From the NCBI GenBank assembly GCA_017650505.1, contig JAGCET010000040.1, positions 1-47,221 on the forward strand: DNA of 47,221 bases, written 5' to 3'. Below the pieces are notes generated by a model. It did no database searches. It saw only the letters and a list, made by a program, of their open reading frames with translations, and was not told where the DNA came from. This document shows, one piece after another, positions 16,507-23,359 of this stretch (positions within the stretch are counted from its first letter, which is position 1; the number at the start of each line of letters is the position of its first letter). Made by a program: the position numbers and the translations under genes. This DNA comes from Alphaproteobacteria bacterium. GTDB lineage: Bacteria; Pseudomonadota; Alphaproteobacteria; Rs-D84.

Positions 16507-18717
16507 ATGTCAGTTGGTTCAAATAATGGTGCGGAAAAACACCTGAATAATCCGGTTGTGGTCGAAATTGACTATGGCCATGAAAAATTACGTTTGGAAA
16601 CCGGCCGTATGGCAAAGCAGGCAAATGGTTCGGTTTTGGTGACAATGGGCGGAACGATGGTCTTGGCGACTGTGTGTGCGGAAAAAACCGCGGTCGAAGG
16701 GCAAGATTTCTTTCCACTGACCGTTGATTACCAAGAAAAATTTGCGTCTGCGGGTCGTATTCCGGGTTCGCGCGACCGTCGCGAGGGTAAATCCAGTTTG
16801 AATGAAACCCTGATTGCGCGTCTGATTGACCGGCCAATACGTCCATTATTCCCAGAAACATTCAAAAACAAAGTCCAGGTTATTGCCCAGGTCTTTTCGT
16901 ATGACCGCAAGAATCAGCCTGATATTTTGGCAATGATTGCGTCCAGTGCGGCATTGGCGTTGTCCGGTGTTCCATTCGAAGGACCAATCGGGGCGGCACG
17001 TGTTGGGTATCGCGATGGAAAATATATTTTAAATCCGTCTGCACGCGCAGTGGAAGATTCTGAAATGGATTTGGTCGTTGCGGCAACAAAAGACGGTGTG
17101 TTGATGGTTGAATCAGAAATTGGCGAATTGGACGAAGCCACAACACTTGGTGGTGTTAAATTCGGATTTGACGCACAACAGGTTGTGATAAACGCAATAA
17201 ATGATTTGGTTAAACTTGCCGGCAAAGAACGCTGGGCGGTGCCGGAAAAGACTCCGGAATATGTCGAAATGGAAAAACGTTTTGAACAATTTGCGGGCGA
17301 TATTGAAAATGCGCTTGGTATCAAAGAAAAATTAAAACGTTTGGAAACGTTGGGTGAAATTCACGCATCGGCCAAGGCTTTGATTCCCGAAATGTTCCCG
17401 GATACAACGGTTGCGACATCTACGTTGGAATCGGCGGCAGACGAAATTGTGGAAAATATCACTGCCCGTATTATGCGTTCGAACATCTTGGCGGGCCGGC
17501 CACGTATTGACGGACGTGATACCAAGACCGTTCGTCCAATCGAAATAGAATTGGGTGTTTTGCCGCGTGCGCACGGGTCTGCGCTGTTTACGCGTGGTGA
17601 AACCCAGGCGTTGGTGTCGCTGACCTTGGGTGGTGGCAAAGATGCGTTGCCATTGGAAACATTGAACGGCAGTGAAGAACGTGAATTTATGCTGAATTAT
17701 AATTTCCCGGGATATTCCGTTGGGGAAGCCAAGGGTCTGCGTGCGCCGGGTCGTCGTGAAATTGGACATGGTAATTTGGCGTGGCGTGCGGTTCACCCAA
17801 TGATGCCATCACGCAAAGAATTCGATTATGTGATTCGCATTTGTTCGGATATTTTGGAATCCAATGGTTCTTCGTCTATGGCGACAACGTGCGGTGCCAC
17901 ATTGGCGTTGATGGACGGTGGTGTCCCGATGAAGCGTCCGGTTGCGGGAATTGCGATGGGCCTTATCAAAGAAGGTGACGATTACGCAATTTTAACCGAC
18001 ATTTTGGGTGACGAAGACCACCTTGGCGATATGGATTTTAAGGTAACTGGTACCGACCGTGGTATTACCGCGTTGCAAATGGATATTAAAATCACATCCA
18101 TTACGTTCGAAATTATGGAACGCGCACTGGCCCAGGCAAAGGATGGTCGTATGCATATTTTGGGCAAGATTACATCTGCAATAGATAAACCGCGTGACCA
18201 CGTGTCTGAATATGCGCCCCAGGTTTATACCATGACAATCAACCCTGAAAAGATTCGTGATGTTATTGGTAAGGGCGGCGTCGTTATCCAGGCATTGACC
18301 CGTGAAACCGATACGACAATCGATTTAGACGACGATGGTACGGTCAAAATCTTGGCGTTCAATAAAGATGCGGCCGATATCGCAATCAAACGCATCAAAG
18401 AAATTGTCGCCGAACCCGAGGTTGGCCAAATCTATCCGGGCGTTGTGACGGGAATCAAAGATTTCGGGCTGTTCGTGCGCATTATGAATGGGTTTGAATC
18501 TATGGTTCATATTTCCGACATTACCGGCAAACATATCAAGAAAATAACCGATGTGAACCTGGCCGAAGGGGACCCGGTGTACGTTCGTTATTTGGGTATT
18601 GATAAACGCGGTAAAACACGTCTGTCGATGGTTGGCATTGACCAAAAAACCGGCCAAGAAATGCCGACGGCGGATGATTCAGAAAATTCGGAATCCGAAC
18701 CGGAAAAGACCGAATAA
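16507..18717 (+). CDS. pnp: Polyribonucleotide nucleotidyltransferase (PNPase)
   Basis: PNPase degrades RNA 3' to 5' by phosphorolysis and is a core part of the degradosome. The 736-residue product has the first RNase PH domain (GRMAKQANGSVLVTMGGTMV), a helical linker, and the second RNase PH domain (GRDTKTVRPIEIELGVLPRA...GSSSMATTCGATLALMDGG). A KH domain (RDVIGKGGVVIQALTRE) and an S1 domain (GVVTGIKDFGLFVRIMNGFE) follow, then an acidic tail. The ribosome-binding site is ACGGAGG. Expression is probably controlled through the hairpin leader upstream. Confidence 0.97.
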   Translation: MSVGSNNGAEKHLNNPVVVEIDYGHEKLRLETGRMAKQANGSVLVTMGGTMVLATVCAEKTAVEGQDFFPLTVDYQEKFASAGRIPGSRDRREGKSSLNETLIARLIDRPIRPLFPETFKNKVQVIAQVFSYDRKNQPDILAMIASSAALALSGVPFEGPIGAARVGYRDGKYILNPSARAVEDSEMDLVVAATKDGVLMVESEIGELDEATTLGGVKFGFDAQQVVINAINDLVKLAGKERWAVPEKTPEYVEMEKRFEQFAGDIENALGIKEKLKRLETLGEIHASAKALIPEMFPDTTVATSTLESAADEIVENITARIMRSNILAGRPRIDGRDTKTVRPIEIELGVLPRAHGSALFTRGETQALVSLTLGGGKDALPLETLNGSEEREFMLNYNFPGYSVGEAKGLRAPGRREIGHGNLAWRAVHPMMPSRKEFDYVIRICSDILESNGSSSMATTCGATLALMDGGVPMKRPVAGIAMGLIKEGDDYAILTDILGDEDHLGDMDFKVTGTDRGITALQMDIKITSITFEIMERALAQAKDGRMHILGKITSAIDKPRDHVSEYAPQVYTMTINPEKIRDVIGKGGVVIQALTRETDTTIDLDDDGTVKILAFNKDAADIAIKRIKEIVAEPEVGQIYPGVVTGIKDFGLFVRIMNGFESMVHISDITGKHIKKITDVNLAEGDPVYVRYLGIDKRGKTRLSMVGIDQKTGQEMPTADDSENSESEPEKTE

Positions 18718-18730
18718 ACTTGGTATAATA

Positions 18731-18753
18731 TGTCCGGCCAATTCGGCCGGACA
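18731..18753 (+). terminator. Hairpin after pnp
   Basis: TGTCCGGCC-AATTC-GGCCGGACA is a 9-bp perfect stem followed by a short T/A tract (ATTTTAAAA). It is a likely terminator or mRNA 3'-end structure between pnp and ybaB. Confidence 0.65.
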
Positions 18754-18779
18754 ATTTTAAAACAAAAAAGGAATATATT

Positions 18780-19082
18780 ATGATGGATATGGAAGCATTG
18801 ATGGCCCAGGCCAGCGAATTACAATCCAAAGTTGCCGCGGCCCAAGATAAATTGGCCGATATGCACGTCAAAGGCTTGGCGGCGGGCGGAACATGCATTA
18901 TCGATATGACGGGCAAGTATGATATTGTATCGGTGACGATAAACCCGAATGTTTTGTCGAATGGCGTATCTGCGGTGGAATCTGCAGTATTGTCGGCGAT
19001 GCGCGATGCGAAGTCCAAGGCCGACAAACTAATAGACGATGTTATGGCGGACGCAACGGCCGGAATGCCACTGCCGCGATAA
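18780..19082 (+). CDS. YbaB/EbfC family nucleoid-associated protein
   Basis: This 100-residue protein of the YbaB family forms DNA-binding dimers. Typical segments are MEALMAQASELQSKVAAAQDKL, GLAAGGTCIIDMTGKYDIVSVTINP and a C-terminal helix ending DKLIDDVMADATAGMP. It is usually found between dnaX and recR, and neither is present here. AAAAAAGGA precedes tandem ATGs, of which the first is used here. Confidence 0.88.
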   Translation: MMDMEALMAQASELQSKVAAAQDKLADMHVKGLAAGGTCIIDMTGKYDIVSVTINPNVLSNGVSAVESAVLSAMRDAKSKADKLIDDVMADATAGMPLPR

Positions 19083-19087
19083 AAAAC

Positions 19088-19116
19088 TGGACAATCATAA
19101 AAATATAAATTATGAT
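19088..19116 (+). promoter_or_regulatory. Promoter of tRNA-Val
   Basis: TGGACA (19088-19093), a 17-nt spacer and TATGAT (19111-19116) place transcription a few bases before the tRNA at 19129. Confidence 0.6.
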
Positions 19117-19128
19117 GACAAACGCTTT

Positions 19129-19205
19129 GGGTGTTTAGCTCAGTTGGCTAGAGCATCTGCTTTACACGCAGAGGGTCAGGGGTTCAAGTCCCTTAACACC
19201 CACCA
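19129..19205 (+). tRNA. tRNA-Val (TAC)
   Basis: The cloverleaf has acceptor stem GGGTGTT/AACACCC and D arm GCTCAGTTGGCTAGAGC. The anticodon stem CTGC/GCAG encloses TTTACAC (anticodon TAC) and the T arm contains GGTTCAAGTCC. A discriminator A and an encoded CCA end it. Confidence 0.96.
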
Positions 19206-19214
19206 AAAATTGTT

Positions 19215-19238
19215 AATGCGCACAATAAAGTGCGCATT
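19215..19238 (+). terminator. Terminator of tRNA-Val
   Basis: AATGCGCAC-AATAAA-GTGCGCATT is a 9-bp stem 10 nt after the tRNA, followed by TAAGATTTTT. Confidence 0.75.
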
Positions 19239-19250
19239 TAAGATTTTTGA

Positions 19251-19314
19251 GTGCCGCGCCGTAGCAAAGTTCGTTTTTATAACGCGGTATTTATGCCTTT
19301 GGCACGCAGGCGGG
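19251..19314. repeat. Degenerate REP-like element
   Basis: GTGCCGCG...CGCGG...GGCAC folds into a nested hairpin. The stretch contains CGCCGTAGCAAAG and CGCAGGCGGG, close to the REP-like copies at 31984-32030 and 33093-33135. The GTTAGT ends are not preserved. Confidence 0.4.
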
Positions 19315-19332
19315 CAAATATATCATAAACAG

Positions 19333-19361
19333 TGGATTTTTTCTGTTTTTTGTATTATAAT
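19333..19361 (+). promoter_or_regulatory. Putative promoter of the 109-aa gene
   Basis: A perfect TATAAT (19356-19361) with a weak TGGATT 17 nt upstream lies 29 nt before the next start codon, whose ribosome-binding site is TGGAGA. Confidence 0.5.
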
Positions 19362-19390
19362 GCGTGCGAAATTTAATATGGAGATAAATT

Positions 19391-19720
19391 ATGATAACAA
19401 AACAAGAAATAATTGCGTTGATAAACGACCCGAAAAACAAACTGGAAATGTCTGCTTTCAAACCAAATTTTAAACAATATCGTCTGACCACCGCGGACGC
19501 AGTTTATACTATGACAATGGATTTGAAAAACGCAGATAAATTTAGTGTTGCCGATGCAAACGGCGAATTGGATGATATGTCCGCCGCGGACAAAGGTGAA
19601 ATATTTAACGCCGCGCGTAACGAGTGTGGCGAGCGCGTCCGCCGTGAAAAGCGCGCACAGACCAATAAATATGTAAAAGAAATATTTAACCCGAACTTGC
19701 ACGAAATATGGGAAAAATAA
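19391..19720 (+). CDS. Conserved-looking small protein of unknown function
   Basis: I do not recognise this 109-residue protein. It has no signal peptide and no membrane segment and is rich in charged residues. It reads as helices around a YRLTTADAVYTMTMDLKNAD middle and ends FNPNLHEIWEK. It has its own -10 element and ribosome-binding site (GGAGATAA before ATG), and its codon use resembles its neighbours, so it is probably real. It stands alone between two REP-like elements. Confidence 0.65.
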   Translation: MITKQEIIALINDPKNKLEMSAFKPNFKQYRLTTADAVYTMTMDLKNADKFSVADANGELDDMSAADKGEIFNAARNECGERVRREKRAQTNKYVKEIFNPNLHEIWEK

Positions 19721-19740
19721 TCGGCATCAGTGTTTATTGC

Positions 19741-19790
19741 GTCCACACCCATCGCGGCGCGCCGCGGTCGTAACGAACTAATCATTAACG
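19741..19790 (-). repeat. REP-like palindromic element, type 2
   Basis: On the minus strand TTAGTTCGTTACGACCGCGG opens a stretch nearly identical to 46318-46363, apart from a 6-nt gap and a few substitutions. It contains the palindrome CGCGGCGCGCCGCG and the edge motif ACTAATCATTAA (plus strand 19777-19788) shared with 9296-9307. Confidence 0.65.
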
Positions 19791-19822
19791 CTATTTTCTC
19801 TTTCTTTTCATAAAATTTCCGT

Positions 19823-19836
19823 TATAATACCCGTTA
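19823..19836 (+). promoter_or_regulatory. Putative -10 of lpxD (near-leaderless)
   Basis: A perfect TATAAT (19823-19828) ends seven bases before the lpxD ATG, and no Shine-Dalgarno sequence is visible. The mRNA may begin at the start codon. The -35 region is poor. Confidence 0.45.
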
Positions 19837-20882
19837 TGTTAAGAATTTTAAAATCTTGGTTGGCGGGCCGGACAGTAAAAATTACCGCCGGAGAATTGGC
19901 CGAAAAATTCGGTTTAGAATTACGTGGAAACGCGGACACTGTGGTTAGCGGTATCGCCCCAATCGCGGATGCGCGCCCGGGGGATGTTGCGTTCTATTCC
20001 ACAGAACAGAACAGCAATGCATTCAAAATCTTGCCGGTTGCGGTGTTGGAAAATACTCGCGCGTCGGTGATTTTGGTGCAACCGGAAATGGTCGAACACG
20101 CACCACATGGTGCGACATTACTGGTATGTGCAAGTCCGCGTGGCGAAATCGTAAAGGTTTTGGGTGAAATCTATCGCGAACCGCCACGGCGCGGCATATC
20201 GGGCGATGCGCACATTGAACGTGGCGTGTTCTTTCGCAATCGGCGCAGTACCTATGTCGGGCAATTTGCAACAATTGAACGCGGTGCGGTTATCGAAAGT
20301 GATGTAAAGATATATCCAAATGCCTATATCGGGCGCAATGTGACAATTGGCCGCGGCACGGTTGTGCATTCGGGTGCACACATAGAAAACGCCACAATTG
20401 GTTCAGAATGCGTGATTCACAACGGTGCGTCTATTGGTAAAGACGGATTTGGTTATACGCGCCAGGACGGTCATAACGTCTTTATTCCGCACGTTGGACG
20501 CGTTGTGTTGGGTGACCGTGTGTCGGTGGGGGCAAATTCCTGTATCGACCGGGGGGCATTGACTGATACAATGGTGGGCGACGGGACCAAGATTGACAAC
20601 CTGTGCCAAATTGCACACGGCGTCGTGATTGGACGCGAATGTTTCTTGGCGGCCGGTGTTGGAATTGCCGGTGGGTGCACGGTTGGTGACCGGTCTTTAC
20701 TGGCGGGGCACGTTGGTGTTGCAAACGGTGTAAAAATCGGAAACGATGCCGAAATTGGCGCAAACAGTGGTGTATTTCGTAACGTGCCGGACGGCGAACG
20801 TCATTTGGGGTACCCCGCGATGCCGGGTACGGAATTCCTGCGTCACTATGCGTGGGTTAAAAAACATATGAAACAAGATTAG
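19836..20882 (+). CDS. lpxD: UDP-3-O-acylglucosamine N-acyltransferase LpxD
   Basis: LpxD adds the N-linked hydroxyacyl chain in lipid A synthesis. The 348-residue product has an N-terminal uridine-binding domain ([20 protein letters not shown]) and a left-handed beta-helix of hexapeptide repeats (about 110-310). QIAHGVVIG contains the expected catalytic His, and a C-terminal helix follows ([15 protein letters not shown]). The next gene is fabZ, 14 bp away, as in the common lpxD-fabZ-lpxA order, but lpxA does not follow. The apparent lack of a leader is noted under the promoter. Confidence 0.95.
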   Translation: MLRILKSWLAGRTVKITAGELAEKFGLELRGNADTVVSGIAPIADARPGDVAFYSTEQNSNAFKILPVAVLENTRASVILVQPEMVEHAPHGATLLVCASPRGEIVKVLGEIYREPPRRGISGDAHIERGVFFRNRRSTYVGQFATIERGAVIESDVKIYPNAYIGRNVTIGRGTVVHSGAHIENATIGSECVIHNGASIGKDGFGYTRQDGHNVFIPHVGRVVLGDRVSVGANSCIDRGALTDTMVGDGTKIDNLCQIAHGVVIGRECFLAAGVGIAGGCTVGDRSLLAGHVGVANGVKIGNDAEIGANSGVFRNVPDGERHLGYPAMPGTEFLRHYAWVKKHMKQD

Positions 20883-20896
20883 ATAGGGGAACAAAA

Positions 20897-21337
20897 ATGG
20901 TTGATGCACATGGAATAGAATCTGTAATTCCACATCGTGGAGACATGCGGTTGATTGATGAAATTCGTGAATTTACCGCAACAACCGCGGTTGGTATAAA
21001 GCACGTTCGTGATAATGAATTTTGGTGCGCGGGGCATTTCCCGGCGAAATCTATTATGCCCGGTGTGTTGATAGTAGAGGCGATGGCGCAAACCGCGTGC
21101 TTTGCGATTTTGAACGCATGCGGTAATAATGGTGGCCGGACACTGGGATACTTTGTTTCCATTGAAAATGCGAAGTTTACACATATGGTTGTGCCGGGCG
21201 ACACATTGGAATTGCATATCGAAGAAGTTGGATCCAAAATGAAACTGCATAAATTCAGCGGCACCGCATTCGTGAATGGCCGGCGTGTTGCGATGGCAAA
21301 CTTTTCCGCAATAATGGACACCGACCCCCAGTTTTAA
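20897..21337 (+). CDS. fabZ: 3-hydroxyacyl-ACP dehydratase FabZ
   Basis: FabZ dehydrates beta-hydroxyacyl-ACP in fatty-acid elongation and competes with lipid A synthesis for hydroxymyristoyl-ACP. The 146-residue hot-dog protein has IPHRGDMRLIDEI, the active-site segment GHFPAKSIMPGVLIVEAMAQ (His and Glu), and YFVSIENAKFTHMVVPGDTL. A good ribosome-binding site (AGGGGA) precedes the ATG. It lies in an operon with lpxD, which couples lipid A and fatty-acid supply. Confidence 0.95.
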   Translation: MVDAHGIESVIPHRGDMRLIDEIREFTATTAVGIKHVRDNEFWCAGHFPAKSIMPGVLIVEAMAQTACFAILNACGNNGGRTLGYFVSIENAKFTHMVVPGDTLELHIEEVGSKMKLHKFSGTAFVNGRRVAMANFSAIMDTDPQF

Positions 21338-21356
21338 TGTAATGATAATAAAAAAT

Positions 21357-21381
21357 GCGGGACACGTGTCCCGCGTTTTTT
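21357..21381. terminator. Bidirectional terminator between fabZ and the secreted protein gene
   Basis: GCGGGACACGTGTCCCGC is an 18-nt perfect palindrome with A-runs before it and GTTTTTTG after it. It lies between convergent genes. Confidence 0.85.
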
Positions 21382-21385
21382 GTTC

Positions 21386-22522
21386 TTAATACGCCCCAAA
21401 TAATCCGATTTTTCTGGATTGGGTGTCTGTTTGCATCGATTCTCTGCATCGCGCCGCACATACAGTTGCACAATTTGCATAATCACTATAATATACCCAC
21501 CGAGATGCGGTCCCTGATGTGCCAGAAACCGTGGGTGCCGTTAATTTGCAATAACAATATATGGCATCCGATGACAATGGTTCGCCATTTTTATGATCAT
21601 TGTATGACGCGTCCAATGTTGCCCATAACGAAGATGGTGCCGGACTCCCAGTATAGTGTCCAGCCGGACGTTCCGATATACATGCACTAATACCACGGAT
21701 TTCTTTGGTGCAATTTGCACTGTTTGCGCCGGTGCATACCACGCCATCGGACGCAATACCGGTTTCGTAATCAAACACCGCCCCCCAATCACCCGCATGC
21801 GAATATTCATTAGGCACAGCGGTATTTGGTCCCCAACGCGTTTCGGTGCAAGCACCTCTGTTACCTGGATTGGCTTCATTTGGCATAAGCGGTTTATAAC
21901 AACTTGATACCATTCCAATATGTGCGGGCAGGTTTGCCGTTACGGGCAATGGTGCGGGCATGGTCAGGGCCGTTACGTCCCACAATGTACCCTGGGGGTC
22001 GGAATCGTTTCGTGTTAGTTCATGATCAATCGCATATTGCACGGCTTCATTCAGCGTTGATGCGCGCACAAGTCCGTTTTGATACGTGTTCATTTCTTTA
22101 CTATATATTGGTGTGGTGGTAAGTCTGCCGCGACCACTATAAATTCCATTATCTGCGGTTCCGGTGTATGTAACAACATTTTGATTGTTAAGTGAGGCTA
22201 TCTTATTATTTTTTATTTCTTTTGCATTATACACCGCACCGGATGTCGGTACTCCGTCCGATGCACCGGTTGTTAAATCCGTTACAATATCACGCGCACC
22301 CGGTGTGCCACCAACGGTCAATGGCGCGGTTACAATTTTATCCACCGTTGTACCAAGGGGTAATGGTTGAATTAAATCCTGGCTACGTCCCACGCGGTCA
22401 TTCACATATTCTTGCGATGTTAAAATATCATTTTCCGATTCGCTTGGTACCTTTTGCTGATACGCCGTATCCGCATAGGCAGTTGACGCAAATAATGAAA
22501 TCAGTAATACATATTTTTTCAT
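21386..22522 (-). CDS. Exported modular Cys-containing protein (SREYVD/KQD-type N-terminus)
   Basis: This 378-residue exported protein has a signal peptide MKKYVLLISLFASTAYA. The segment ILTSQEYVNDRVGRSQDLIQ follows and resembles the start of the mature protein encoded at 32045 (SVTSREYVDAGLGAKQDTL). The middle has low complexity and is rich in Thr, Gly and Asn. The C-terminal part is cysteine-rich (IYCYCKLTAP, WVYYSDYANCATVCAARCRE) and probably disulfide-bonded. I assign no function; a surface or appendage role is possible. The ribosome-binding site GAGGAAAGGA lies just after an array of GTTAGT motifs. Confidence 0.7.
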   Translation of the reverse strand: MKKYVLLISLFASTAYADTAYQQKVPSESENDILTSQEYVNDRVGRSQDLIQPLPLGTTVDKIVTAPLTVGGTPGARDIVTDLTTGASDGVPTSGAVYNAKEIKNNKIASLNNQNVVTYTGTADNGIYSGRGRLTTTPIYSKEMNTYQNGLVRASTLNEAVQYAIDHELTRNDSDPQGTLWDVTALTMPAPLPVTANLPAHIGMVSSCYKPLMPNEANPGNRGACTETRWGPNTAVPNEYSHAGDWGAVFDYETGIASDGVVCTGANSANCTKEIRGISACISERPAGHYTGSPAPSSLWATLDASYNDHKNGEPLSSDAIYCYCKLTAPTVSGTSGTASRWVYYSDYANCATVCAARCRESMQTDTQSRKIGLFGAY

Positions 22523-22538
22523 TTTCCTTTCCTCTTTT

Positions 22539-22570
22539 CACTAACAACTAACACTAACCACTAACACTAA
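22539..22570. repeat. ACTAAC/GTTAGT array
   Basis: ACTAAC occurs four times or more within 32 bases (CACTAACAACTAACACTAAC and onward), spaced 6-8 nt apart. The array ends 7 nt before the purine-rich ribosome-binding region of the minus-strand secreted protein gene. Similar strings flank the other two exported-protein genes. Confidence 0.7.
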
Positions 22571-22765
22571 AATGAAGACCACCGAATTGCTTCAAGGTGG
22601 TTGGAGGTTCAAGACAATTTGAGTTGGAATTGTGTGTTTATTTTATCGGACAAGTCCGATATTATTCACAGCCCTCCAACCCTTTTGGTTGGAGTACTTT
22701 TCGTCCAAACATGGACGCAACTCAAACGGGCCTTGACACCCCATCGGCGGAACACCCACCAACAA
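22570..22765 (-). ncRNA. Candidate structured RNA with a four-way junction
   Basis: This 295-bp gap between genes holds a dense set of inverted repeats and no coding frame. A 9-bp closing helix (22618-22626 with 22718-22726) encloses three hairpins: 22645-22651/22654-22660, 22674-22681/22687-22694 and 22702-22707/22712-22717. Outer segments (GTTCAAG with CTTGAC) extend the closing helix. On the minus strand a TTGACC/TAGACT-type promoter (about 22799-22770) sits upstream, and ACCACC...GGTGGT followed by CTTCATTTT may terminate it. It is not recognisable as tmRNA, 6S, SRP or RNase P RNA. It could be an independent RNA or a leader of the downstream gene. Confidence 0.55.
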
Positions 22766-22770
22766 AGTTA

Positions 22771-22799
22771 GTCTAACAAAAATCTCTGAAACGGGTCAA
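22771..22799 (-). promoter_or_regulatory. Putative promoter of the structured RNA
   Basis: On the minus strand TTGACC (22799-22794) is followed after 17-18 nt by TTAGAC/TAGACT. The predicted start, about 22764, coincides with the first paired segment of the RNA. Confidence 0.45.
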
Positions 22800-22817
22800 G
22801 GGTAAAAATGCCCCGTA

Positions 22818-23309
22818 TTATATTTCAACGCCAAAGAATAATTTTGCGCATTCACCGATAATAAATGCGGCAAATGTCACAATCGCACAGATGGAAATCA
22901 TCTCGACAAATCGTGGCCAAAATCTTTCGTGGCATATGTGTGATTTTACAAAATTGAAAAAGAATATCACCGACACCGCGGTAATATACGTCATTGCCAA
23001 CGCGACAAATGTATTTGTTATAAACAAAAACGGCACAACCAACATACCCGCAGTGAATAAATATGCCGCGCCGGTGGCAATTCCACAACGCATCGCCGTA
23101 CGTGCGTTTCCGCCGGCCCGCACCGCCAAGTATTCCGAAGCCGTCATCGACAATCCCGCCGCCACCGATGCGATAATGGCGGTCAGCAAAATTGCGTACC
23201 TGCCCGCCGCCGCAAAGACCAACCCAACAACCAATCCGGTTGTTGAAACTATTGCATCGTGCATACCCAAAACTGCGCATCCCCAAAAAGAATAATTGTT
23301 ATTCGCCAT
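22818..23309 (-). CDS. VIT1/CCC1-family metal transporter, minimal form
   Basis: This 163-residue membrane protein resembles the Fe/Mn transporters of the VIT/CCC1 family. GCAVLGMHDAIVSTTGLVVGLV (about 10-31) matches the family's TM1 with its metal-path Asp, and LSMTASEYLAVRA matches the end of TM2. Three more hydrophobic segments follow (about 77-95, 99-120, 138-155). The acidic cytoplasmic metal-binding loop of larger members is missing: only about 10 residues separate TM2 from TM3. I chose MANNNYSFWG (23309) as start because the family begins just before the WG of TM1, with GGGGG 11 nt upstream. A 17-residue longer form from 23360 is possible. Confidence 0.75.
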   Translation of the reverse strand: MANNNYSFWGCAVLGMHDAIVSTTGLVVGLVFAAAGRYAILLTAIIASVAAGLSMTASEYLAVRAGGNARTAMRCGIATGAAYLFTAGMLVVPFLFITNTFVALAMTYITAVSVIFFFNFVKSHICHERFWPRFVEMISICAIVTFAAFIIGECAKLFFGVEI

Positions 23310-23359
23310 ATAAAAAATATACCCCCAATGCGGGGTATATAAAATCGGAAAGAAATCCA

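Noticed and set aside
22570..22765. tmRNA, 6S RNA, SRP RNA or RNase P RNA
   Set aside because: No tag-like peptide, TTCGACGG-like tRNA part, 6S-type long bubble, SRP loop or RNase P P4 motif was found on either strand.
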